The position numbers and the translations under genes are program-made. A DNA stretch of 22,317 nucleotides from an uncultured Clostridia bacterium. GTDB taxonomy: Bacteria > Bacillota > Clostridia > Lachnospirales > Lachnospiraceae. Shown piece after piece: positions 15,783-22,317 of the stretch (position 1 is the stretch's first letter; each line of letters opens with the position of its first letter). The stretch lies in assembly GCA_946186175.1 (NCBI GenBank), contig CAMHMG010000014.1, positions 1 to 22,317 on the forward strand. The letters are read 5' to 3'. The notes beneath the pieces are model-generated. The model was not told where the DNA came from and searched no databases. It worked only from the letters and a program-made list of their open reading frames with translations.

Positions 15783-18347
15783 TCAATCAGAATCACCAAT
15801 AAACCGACGGATTGATTCGTTGGCACGCTCGATCTCTTCTTTCAATTCCCGTGCCGATATCACCATACAGTTCTGTCCTCTGGTAATAAGCTGGATCAAT
15901 CCGTCAGAAGTTGCAACCGTCACCTGATATTCACTTGCTATTTTATGTGTCAACTGTTCTATATATGAATCTGCCGTCTGGGCTTCCTTTGTATAAACCA
16001 CATGAATATTGTTATAATCAAAGAATTCTCCGACATTTCCTTTAACCTTGTACGCGTCAAATACCAATATAAGTTCACCTTTAACATACGCCTGATAATT
16101 ACAGAGTATGTCCATCAGCTTAGTTCTGGCACCATCAAGGTTACCGTCAACAAGTTCTTTCAAGTCATCCCATGCATGTACAATATTATATCCATCAACA
16201 ATAAGGTATTTCGTTCCGTTATTGTTTCTCTCTTTACCTTTATATGACGTATTAAGAGAAGACTTTGTCTTCTTATATACATGTTTTGACGTCCTCTCAT
16301 TAGCATGCGAGGTTTTATTGATAATAGCCGTTATCTGTTCTTCGTCAATAGAGTAATCAACTACTCCTCTTCCATTTATTGGCTTATAGCTCTTTGTAAC
16401 CACGCTATCATCATTCAACGCTGATTCGACATGCATGTTATCCTTAACCTCGTACCACGGAACTATCATACCTGCTCCATGACTGCAAAAAACTGAAGAA
16501 CTTGGATTATCGATATCCGAATCGGGATCATATCCAATATTATCTATCACTTTCTCAGAATTATGGCATACATCATATCCTTTAAATACGCAATTAAGCT
16601 TCCCCATACCTTTGGTATAGGAATTAATCTGTATAGAGTAATCTCTCATTGTAGATACCGGCGCAGTTCCGGTAATTATGGCCATGTCTCCGTATATTTC
16701 AGGTGGCTCAGACTTTCCATACATCGCTTCAATATCCGTCATAGCCCTGCCAATATTAATGGATGGAATCTCCATTTCAAAATCATAATAAGGCTCTAAC
16801 AAAACACTTTCTGCCTGCATCAAGCCCTGTCTTACCGCTCTGTAAGTGGCTTGTCTGAAATCACCGCCCTCGGTATGTTTCGTATGAGATCTTCCTCCAA
16901 CTAAAGTTATGCACATATCCGTTATGGGCGACCCTGTAAGTACACCTATATGCTCTTTCTCCTCAAGATGAGTAATTATCAGATTCTGCCAGTTTTTCGC
17001 AAGCATGTCTTCACTTATATCAGTAATAAATGTAAGCCCACTTCCGCGTTTTGCAGGCTCCATTTTTAAATGAACCTCCGCATAATGTCTTAAAGGTTCA
17101 AAATGGCCAACTCCTTCCACGATATCAGCAATAGTTTCCCTATATACTATATTACCGTTTCCAAACTTAATATCTATTCCAAAACGGTCTTCCACTTGTC
17201 TCTTTATTATCTCAATCTGAACTTCACCCATCATTGTAACTACAGGTGATGATGCTTTATCATCCCAATATACGTGAAGCTCAGGCTCTTCTTCCTCGAG
17301 CTCTCTTAGTTTTGCCAACAAAACATTCTTGTCAACACTATCATCTGTTTCAACGGTATATGTTAATACAGGAGTCAATGACGGTGTGTCATTCATCTGC
17401 TGATTACCTATTCCATCTCCCGGATGAGTATCTGTAAGACCGGTCATTGCGATAACCTGTCCCGGAAATGCCTCCTGTACAGTCTCAAACTTTTCGCCTG
17501 AATATACCCTGATCTGATTAATCTTCTCCTCTTTCTCACCGGTGCTTATCATATCCTTCACTCTGATAACACCCTCTGTTATCTTTGCAAATGACAGACG
17601 CTCACCTTTATTATCCTTAGATATTTTAAAAACCTTTGCAGCCGGTGCATTTACATCTTTTCCGCCATTAATATCACTTGTCATATTTGTTAAAATATCA
17701 AGAAATTCTTTAACTCCTTCCATCTTAAGAGCTGAACCAAAAAAGCAGGGAAACAGCATCCTTTGCCTGATAAGTTTTATCACATCATCATTTTCTATCA
17801 CATTTCCGTTAAGGTAGTTCTCCAGCAAGCCTTCATCACATACCGCCACCTGTTCAAAAAATTCTTCGGAACCGTAAGCGGTAAAATCAGCAAAACCATT
17901 ACCTTTCAGCTTCTTAATCTGTCCCATTACAGCTTCTTTATCCGCACCATCCTGATCCATCTTATTCACAAAAATAAATGTCGGAACATTATATCTTTCC
18001 AATAACTTCCATAGCGTCATTGTATGTCCCGAAACTCCGTCTGCTGCACTTATGACAAGAATTGCATAATCCATGACCCACAATGATCTTTCCATCTCTG
18101 CGGAGAAATCAACATGACCCGGAGTGTCTAATATAGTAAAAACCGTATCACCATATTCAATAACAGCCTGTTTTGAAAAGATAGTGATTCCTCGTTCTCT
18201 TTCCATTACGTTATTATCCAAAAAAGCATTTTGAAGGTCCACTCTTCCAAGCTTTTTTATCATTCCACTTTCATATAACAATCCTTCCGATAAAGTTGTC
18301 TTTCCCGCATCTACATGCGCAAGTATTCCAATTACGATTCTTTTCAT
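15783..18347 (-). CDS. Tet(M)/EF-G-like ribosomal GTPase fused to a YacP/Rae1-type NYN nuclease domain
   Basis: An 854-residue protein with two parts. Residues 1 to about 685 are a translational GTPase of the ribosomal-protection branch: G1 AHVDAGKT (10-17), RGIT (52-55), DTPGH (74-78), NKMD (128-131), then domains II-V including LLEPY and a KGY motif near the end as in Tet proteins. The domain IV loop reads SHTKHTEGGDF (487-497) instead of the SPVSTPADF of Tet(M), so tetracycline resistance should not be assumed. After a basic Ser/Lys/Asn-rich linker, residues 713-850 form an NYN/PIN domain like Bacillus YacP (Rae1), a ribosome-dependent mRNA endonuclease. Acidic residues Asp718, Asp764, Asp793 and Asp815 are in place. 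The inferred role is a GTPase that enters the ribosomal A site and delivers or positions an RNase. Start ATG has GAGGA 7 nt upstream. It is a single-gene unit. Confidence 0.9.
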   Translation of the reverse strand: MKRIVIGILAHVDAGKTTLSEGLLYESGMIKKLGRVDLQNAFLDNNVMERERGITIFSKQAVIEYGDTVFTILDTPGHVDFSAEMERSLWVMDYAILVISAADGVSGHTMTLWKLLERYNVPTFIFVNKMDQDGADKEAVMGQIKKLKGNGFADFTAYGSEEFFEQVAVCDEGLLENYLNGNVIENDDVIKLIRQRMLFPCFFGSALKMEGVKEFLDILTNMTSDINGGKDVNAPAAKVFKISKDNKGERLSFAKITEGVIRVKDMISTGEKEEKINQIRVYSGEKFETVQEAFPGQVIAMTGLTDTHPGDGIGNQQMNDTPSLTPVLTYTVETDDSVDKNVLLAKLRELEEEEPELHVYWDDKASSPVVTMMGEVQIEIIKRQVEDRFGIDIKFGNGNIVYRETIADIVEGVGHFEPLRHYAEVHLKMEPAKRGSGLTFITDISEDMLAKNWQNLIITHLEEKEHIGVLTGSPITDMCITLVGGRSHTKHTEGGDFRQATYRAVRQGLMQAESVLLEPYYDFEMEIPSINIGRAMTDIEAMYGKSEPPEIYGDMAIITGTAPVSTMRDYSIQINSYTKGMGKLNCVFKGYDVCHNSEKVIDNIGYDPDSDIDNPSSSVFCSHGAGMIVPWYEVKDNMHVESALNDDSVVTKSYKPINGRGVVDYSIDEEQITAIINKTSHANERTSKHVYKKTKSSLNTSYKGKERNNNGTKYLIVDGYNIVHAWDDLKELVDGNLDGARTKLMDILCNYQAYVKGELILVFDAYKVKGNVGEFFDYNNIHVVYTKEAQTADSYIEQLTHKIASEYQVTVATSDGLIQLITRGQNCMVISARELKEEIERANESIRRFIGDSD

Positions 18348-18580
18348 GGTTATTTCCTCTGTATATTAATAATCGCTATAGTTACATTAACTTTAACTCT
18401 GTATAAATTCTTAAAGCTTATATTTATAAATAATATAATAAAAATAGATTAAATAATTCTTAATTTTTAAATAAAGACTAGTGCGAACAAATGTTTTATG
18501 ATATACTATATATATGGGTATATTGAATACTTTGATACGATATATATCACATCTGTAAATTTAGTGGGTAGGGTGATACA

Positions 18581-18811
18581 ATGAACGGATTCTTAATATC
18601 AATAATGATCGTAGCAGCATTAATGATTATTGCATATTTTGCAGCTGCAATTACAAAGAAACCCAAATTACGTATTCTTTTCTCTGCGTTAATGCTTATA
18701 CTTATCGCACTTCTAATAATTACGTGGATTTTTAGCATTATAACACATCAGCACTCTATAATACTTCTTATAATGGCAATTGTATTTATTATTCTTCACA
18801 GGCTGGCATAG
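18581..18811 (+). CDS. Small hydrophobic membrane protein, unknown function
   Basis: Seventy-six residues, almost entirely hydrophobic, with probable membrane helices at 3-23, 29-52 and 58-74, a short basic loop (KKPKLR) after the first, and a His pair in THQHS. No family is recognised. Support for a real gene: a GGGTGAT ribosome-site element 4 nt before the ATG, a good intrinsic terminator 40 nt after the stop, and no competing gene on the other strand. The AT-rich 230-bp upstream gap has a TATACT at 18502-18507 but no clear -35 box. Confidence 0.7.
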   Translation: MNGFLISIMIVAALMIIAYFAAAITKKPKLRILFSALMLILIALLIITWIFSIITHQHSIILLIMAIVFIILHRLA

Positions 18812-18847
18812 CCATACACTGTAATATTATCTTTATATCTAATCTAC

Positions 18848-18891
18848 AAAGAAAGCATATTATGTCAGTTTACATAATATGCTTTCTTTTT
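18848..18891. terminator. Bidirectional terminator between the small membrane gene and aspS
   Basis: A perfect 16-bp stem (18850-18865 with 18872-18887) around a 6-nt loop, with T tracts on both strands. It lies after the stop of the plus-strand small gene and 58 nt past the aspS stop, so it ends both transcripts. Confidence 0.92.
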
Positions 18892-18948
18892 GAGTGATAA
18901 TAAATACTTTTCTTACCCGATAATACTTTTGCGTTACCATTTATATTT

Positions 18949-20700
18949 TTATTGACGCACCTTAATATGAACCTCTCTAAGCTGCTGTTCAGTAACTTCC
19001 GAAGGTGCACCACACATAAGATCCTGTGCATTACCGTTCATAGGGAATGGAATAACCTCTCTTATATTTTCCTCATTCTTAAGAAGCATAATCATTCGAT
19101 CAACACCAGGTGCCATACCTGCATGTGGAGGTGCACCAAATTGGAATGCGTTGTAAAGTGCTCCAAACTTCTCCTTAAGATCATCTTCAGTATATCCTGC
19201 TATCTCAAATGCTTTAACCATTATATCAAGGTTATGGTTTCGAACAGCTCCTGAAGAAAGCTCAACACCGTTACATACAATATCATATTGATATGCAAGT
19301 ATCTCTAAAGGATCTTTCTCATTTAATGCCTCTAACCCGCCCTGTGGCATCGAGAACGGATTATGTGTGAATATAATCTTCTTACTCTCCTTATCGTACT
19401 CGAACATAGGGAAGTCATTAATATAACAGAAGCGATATGCATTCTTCTCAAGCAGGTCAAGGCGATTAGCTATCTCAGTTCTCAACTGTCCGGCATAAGA
19501 TGCAGCAAGCTCCTCAACGTCAGCAATAAAGAAGATTGTATCTCCTGCTGTAAGACCTGCAAGATCTCTGATCTCTGTCTTCATATCCTCAGGGATAAAC
19601 TTATCAATAGGTCCCTTATAGCTTAAATCCTCCAATACTTCAAGATATCCAAGTCCACCCATGCCTATAGACTGTGCATATTTGAGTAACTTCTCATGTT
19701 GTCCCTTAGAAAGCTTAGCATGAACATTGATGGCTCTCACAGTCTTATCATGGAAAGGCTTAAATGTACATCTTGAGAAGAACTCTGTCACATCAATTAT
19801 GCGGAGAGGATTTCTAAGATCCGGCTTATCGGTACCAAACTCAAGCATAGCCTGCTTGTAGCTAATAATAGGGAATGGTGTATCTGTGATTGCTGCGCCT
19901 TCAGGTGCAAATTTCTTGAAGGTCTCATATAACACCTCTTCACCAACCTTAAATACATCCTCCTGTGTAGCAAAACTCATCTCAAAATCAAGCTGATAGA
20001 ACTCTCCCGGACTTCTGTCTGCTCTTGCATCCTCATCTCTAAAACATGGTGCTATCTGGAAATACTTATCAAATCCTGACACCATAAGCAACTGCTTATA
20101 CTGCTGTGGTGCCTGTGGAAGTGCATAGAACTTGCCTTTGAACTTTCTTGAAGGAACAATATAATCTCTTGCGCCCTCAGGAGATGATGCACAAAGGATA
20201 GGTGTCTGGATCTCTAAGAATCCCATATCTGTCATCTTCTGTCTTAAGAAGCTTATGACATTAGAACGGAATATCATATTGTCTCTAACCTTAGCATTTC
20301 TAAGATCAAGATAACGATACTTAAGTCTTACATCCTCCCTGGTCTCCTTAGATGTCATAACTTCAAACGGAAGCTGACGATATACCTTTCCAAGAATCTC
20401 AACCTTCTTAGCCTCTAACTCAATAGTGCCTGTAGGAATCTTTGGATTATATGTCTCCTCGTCCCTGTGTTCAATTATACCTGATACACTGATACAGTCC
20501 TCTCTTGCCAATCCGTCAAGAAGAGAGGTGTCACGCATTACAATCTGCATAACTCCATACATATCTCTAAGGTCAATAAATGAAACTCCTCCGTGATCTC
20601 GTATATTCTCGATCCAGCCTGCAAGAGTAAGCTCTGCGCCGACATCCTGCTCACTTACGTTATCAAGGGTTCGATTACGATAAATATTATTCGTGTTCAT
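18949..20700 (-). CDS. aspS: Aspartate--tRNA ligase, probably non-discriminating (Asp/Asn)
   Basis: A 583-residue class II synthetase of the bacterial type: N-terminal OB anticodon domain (to about 105), catalytic core with motif 2 FRDEDARADR (220-229) and motif 3 GAPPHAGMAPGVDR (522-535), and a central GAD insertion. It forms Asp-tRNA. In the anticodon domain the loop reads RDHGG with His36; in bacterial AspRS this His marks enzymes that also charge tRNA-Asn, while discriminating enzymes carry Leu. The second marker position, around Glu82, is neither the Gly nor the Lys described for the Pseudomonas/E. coli pair, so the inference is partial. Start ATG at 20700 has AAAAGGAG 7 nt upstream. Expression is governed by the T-box leader upstream, separated by two palindromic repeats. 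Confidence 0.96.
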   Translation of the reverse strand: MNTNNIYRNRTLDNVSEQDVGAELTLAGWIENIRDHGGVSFIDLRDMYGVMQIVMRDTSLLDGLAREDCISVSGIIEHRDEETYNPKIPTGTIELEAKKVEILGKVYRQLPFEVMTSKETREDVRLKYRYLDLRNAKVRDNMIFRSNVISFLRQKMTDMGFLEIQTPILCASSPEGARDYIVPSRKFKGKFYALPQAPQQYKQLLMVSGFDKYFQIAPCFRDEDARADRSPGEFYQLDFEMSFATQEDVFKVGEEVLYETFKKFAPEGAAITDTPFPIISYKQAMLEFGTDKPDLRNPLRIIDVTEFFSRCTFKPFHDKTVRAINVHAKLSKGQHEKLLKYAQSIGMGGLGYLEVLEDLSYKGPIDKFIPEDMKTEIRDLAGLTAGDTIFFIADVEELAASYAGQLRTEIANRLDLLEKNAYRFCYINDFPMFEYDKESKKIIFTHNPFSMPQGGLEALNEKDPLEILAYQYDIVCNGVELSSGAVRNHNLDIMVKAFEIAGYTEDDLKEKFGALYNAFQFGAPPHAGMAPGVDRMIMLLKNEENIREVIPFPMNGNAQDLMCGAPSEVTEQQLREVHIKVRQ

Positions 20701-20728
20701 AACATTCTCCTTTTCCTAATAAATATAC

Positions 20729-20935
20729 TTAGGTAATTGCGAAACTCGATTTTCATTTCTTGTGTTGTGTATTTTGCATAGCCCCATAACAGACACGCTT
20801 TCGCTCTGTCTCCGTCGTAGTGGTACTAAATTCGCACGTTGTGCTCATATAAGTACCAACGACTGCGTCAAGGTCTGCTTATGGTTGCTATACAAAATGC
20901 ACAACTCATATACACTTTTCAATAAGTTTCTATGT
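20729..20935 (+). repeat. Palindromic repeat element, copy R3 (first of a tandem pair)
   Basis: The left terminal repeat TTAGGTAATTGCGAAACTC (20729-20747) matches the reverse complement of the R2 right end over 18 bases. The core palindrome 20767-20902 pairs GTGTATTTTG with CAAAATGCAC, then CAGAC/GTCTG, GTCGT/ACGAC, GGTACT/AGTACC and GCAC/GTGC at the tip. Its right terminal repeat is cut short (AGTTTC near 20926-20931), where R4 begins. It lies in the transcribed aspS leader, antisense to its consensus orientation. Confidence 0.82.
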
Positions 20936-21120
20936 TTTGCCTCTGTGCATATTGCATAGTTCAAAAGCAGACACGTTTTCACTCTGTCTCCGGCGTAACG
21001 GTACATAATGCACCAAAGTACGGTGCATAAGTACCGACGCCTGCGCCAAGTTCTGCATATTGAAGCTATACAATATGCACAAGGCGTTATCATGAATCTA
21101 AGAGCTTCGCAATTAACTAA
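20936..21120 (+). repeat. Palindromic repeat element, copy R4 (second of a tandem pair)
   Basis: The core palindrome 20945-21080 pairs GTGCATATTG with CAATATGCAC, then TTCAA/TTGAA, GCAGA/TCTGC, GGCGT/ACGCC, GGTAC/GTACC and ATGCACC/GGTGCAT at the tip. This is the best-paired copy and very close in sequence to R2. The right terminal repeat (AGAGCTTCGCAATTAACTAA, 21101-21120) ends 8 bases before the T-box terminator U-tract. A left terminal repeat is lacking, so R3 and R4 share one pair of ends across 20729-21120. Confidence 0.82.
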
Positions 21121-21127
21121 TAAAATA

Positions 21128-21177
21128 TACAAGAAGCCCGCCCCAAGCGAACATTCTCATGTTCACTCAGGACGGGC
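21128..21177 (-). terminator. T-box attenuator terminator hairpin
   Basis: Stem of 21177-21170 with 21144-21136 (GCCCG/CGGGC base), with a second helix GTGAACAT/ATGTTCGC above it, then TTCTTGTATATTTT on the minus strand. It shares CCCG and CCTGA with the antiterminator, so the two folds exclude each other. Confidence 0.88.
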
Positions 21178-21437
21178 ATATATACATTTCCCGCGGTACC
21201 ACCTGAATTACCGTTCTTTATGATTATTATAACAATAATCTATAACGGTCTCTCATCGGTTAAATAAACCTTACTGATAACGGTCAGTCTCCGGCGCACC
21301 TACTTATTATCTGTTCAGATTGCAGCTGTTAAAGTGTTATTCACAAAGATTCATTCTGCAGGATTCTCACTATCTCCTGCTCACTGTGAGCGATAATCCA
21401 GGTTACTTCTCTTCGTCATAGCCTTTAATATATAAAC
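21128..21437 (-). ncRNA. T-box riboswitch leader of aspS
   Basis: A transcription-attenuating leader that reads the charging state of a tRNA. On the minus strand the Stem I start AGAGAAGTAA is at about 21412-21403. The distal AG-bulge/apical loop consensus (AGTGAGC, then GATAGTGAGAA) lies at about 21385-21365, and a region rich in paired CCGTTA elements follows. The invariant T-box AGGTGGTACCGCGG is at 21204-21191. In the antiterminator, TCAGG and CGGG flank the TGGTACC bulge and pair with CCCG and CCTGA downstream. In the alternative terminator, GCCCG pairs with CGGGC at 21177-21136, followed by a T-rich tract. The specifier-loop strand reads GAATAACAC (21342-21334), giving AAC (Asn, 21338-21336) as the likeliest specifier rather than an Asp codon. 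The promoter lies just upstream and aspS 430 nt downstream. Confidence 0.94.
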
Positions 21438-21443
21438 GATAAT

Positions 21444-21472
21444 ATTATATATTATACGTTTTTTATTGTCAA
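21444..21472 (-). promoter_or_regulatory. Consensus promoter for the T-box leader and aspS
   Basis: On the minus strand, -35 TTGACA (21472-21467), a 17-nt spacer and -10 TATAAT (21449-21444), both perfect. The start is expected near 21437, just before Stem I of the T-box. Confidence 0.93.
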
Positions 21473-21482
21473 CCAAAGATTT

Positions 21483-21527
21483 CAAAAGCCGTATCGATAA
21501 CTACGCGTTTTTGCGATACGGCTTTCA
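21483..21527 (-). terminator. Intrinsic terminator of the downstream-edge surface protein gene
   Basis: A 12-bp perfect stem (21525-21514 with 21496-21485, AAAGCCGTATCG type) around a 17-nt loop. It ends in TTTT, with a further T-rich stretch just downstream. It lies about 30 nt after the stop of the gene at 21555 and just before the aspS promoter. Confidence 0.85.
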
Positions 21528-21554
21528 ACCTTGTTACCTATAAACTTTGTTTAA

Positions 21555-22317
21555 TCATTTAAGGTACTTATTCATCTGTTTATTGCTCCATGTTCCATCG
21601 TCTATACGCACAAGAAGTCTTGTGTAATAAGTCTTTCCGTTCTGTGTAATCTCTGCTGTAAGATGTACCCAGCCTTTCTTCTTACCAACGATAGTACATG
21701 TTGCAGTCTTACCTTTTCTCTTGATCTTGCCAATTTTTAATGACTTAGCTTCCTTCTTGCTGGCAACATAGAACTTAACTTTAGCATCTGTTGCAACCTT
21801 AGTAAACTTAATCTTAGTATTCTTACCCTTAACTATACGCTTATATACGTTAAATTCAGGAAGCTCTCCTGAGGTCTTAACAAGACCCTTTGTCTTTAAA
21901 TTAAAGTTTTTAGAGGTTCCCTTGTATTGCTTAAGAACCTTGATATCAACTACTACTTTGTACTCGGCACCATTCTGGATAATCGTACATGTCACCTGAG
22001 TCTTTCCTGTCTTCTTAGGTGTAATAAGTACATCACCATTTTTCTGTTGCTTGATCTTGACTACTGATTTAGCTTTCTTACCCTTTGCTGTAATCTTAGA
22101 AGAAACCTGTGCATAATCAGAGATACCCTTGAGATTAACAGTAAATGTATTCTTCTTCTTAAGTACTATCTCCTTATACATTGAGAACAAAGGAGGATTC
22201 TTAACAAGTGTTGTCTCATCATAATCAAGAATTGATACATTGAATTTCTGTTCCGTTCCATCTGCATAAGTTAATACTGCAGGATATGTTCCCTTTGTTA
22301 AAGTTGCAAGATAATCT
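21555..22317 (-). CDS. C-terminal part of a secreted surface protein with Ig-like beta domains, 5'-partial
   Basis: The reading frame stays open to the right edge (first full codon at 22316), so the start lies beyond the window; the TTG at 22190 is internal. About 253 residues are visible. They are rich in Lys, Thr and Val, with alternating strands and motifs such as LTKGTYPAVLTYADGT, TPKKTGKTQVTCTI and GKKKGWVHLTAEITQNGKTY. These resemble bacterial Ig-like (Big_2-type) domains of clostridial surface and S-layer-like proteins. No catalytic motif, cell-wall sorting signal or membrane helix is present at the C-terminus. The function is probably structural or adhesive; the catalytic part, if any, is outside the window. 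Confidence 0.8.
   Translation of the reverse strand, partial: DYLATLTKGTYPAVLTYADGTEQKFNVSILDYDETTLVKNPPLFSMYKEIVLKKKNTFTVNLKGISDYAQVSSKITAKGKKAKSVVKIKQQKNGDVLITPKKTGKTQVTCTIIQNGAEYKVVVDIKVLKQYKGTSKNFNLKTKGLVKTSGELPEFNVYKRIVKGKNTKIKFTKVATDAKVKFYVASKKEAKSLKIGKIKRKGKTATCTIVGKKKGWVHLTAEITQNGKTYYTRLLVRIDDGTWSNKQMNKYLK

Noticed and set aside
15783..18347. Tetracycline resistance determinant
   Set aside because: The GTPase is of the Tet family in outline, but the domain IV loop lacks the Tet(M)-type residues, the protein is fused to a nuclease, and the gene shows no sign of recent transfer.
20845..21132. Open frame of 95 codons similar to the one in R2
   Set aside because: It runs across R3 and R4 and into the T-box terminator. 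Sequence similarity comes from the palindromic elements, not from a protein family.
22188..22190. TTG at 22190 as start of the right-edge gene
   Set aside because: The same frame is open to the window edge with surface-protein-like sequence upstream and no ribosome site at this codon.

Overview
The window looks like a chromosomal segment of a low-GC, anaerobic Gram-positive bacterium, most likely a Lachnospiraceae-type Clostridia (Butyrivibrio/Roseburia/Eubacterium relatives). This rests on the AT-rich composition, strong Shine-Dalgarno sites, TTGACA/TATAAT promoters, a T-box riboswitch, the era-recO-glycyl-tRNA synthetase gene order, a homodimeric GlyQS-type enzyme, and tRNA genes without an encoded CCA. 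The genus is an inference.

Layout. Positions 3-2861 (+) hold the 3' part of a surface protein with a right-handed beta-helix, ending at a terminator shared with a convergent two-domain teichoic-acid-type transferase/GT2 gene (2970-5516, -). Then, all on the minus strand and read from high to low coordinates, come an M16C metallopeptidase (12588-9679), era (9422-8517), recO (8517-7777), a small lipoprotein gene with its own promoter, and glyQS (7060-5663) with a terminator. Upstream is a tRNA-Val/tRNA-Met transcription unit with a consensus promoter and terminator, then a transglutaminase-like gene and a HAAS/DUF1700-like membrane protein. maf is the only plus-strand gene in the middle. It converges on a large gene (18347-15783, -) that fuses a Tet/EF-G-like ribosomal GTPase to a YacP/Rae1-type NYN nuclease. 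A small plus-strand membrane protein and aspS (-) share a bidirectional terminator. aspS is preceded by a complete T-box leader with a perfect promoter. The last gene (21555-22317, -) is the C-terminal part of another surface protein and is open at the window edge.

Many of the genes serve translation: two aminoacyl-tRNA synthetases, two tRNAs, Era (ribosome assembly) and the GTPase-nuclease fusion (probably acting on the ribosomal A site). Two observations combine at aspS. The T-box appears to present an Asn codon (AAC) rather than an Asp codon. The AspRS carries the His of the non-discriminating class. Together they suggest that this AspRS also charges tRNA-Asn and that Asn-tRNA is made by transamidation.

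The most unusual non-coding content is a family of about 135-bp imperfect palindromes, present in four copies (9491-9622, 14833-14966, 20767-20902, 20945-21080). They are bounded by inverted terminal repeats of the type TTAGGTAATTGCGAAACT and have hairpins kept by compensatory changes. Two copies sit in tandem between the T-box attenuator and aspS, which makes a leader of about 740 nt. A different long palindrome separates the two tRNA genes. No transposase, integrase, CRISPR array or defence operon is visible.
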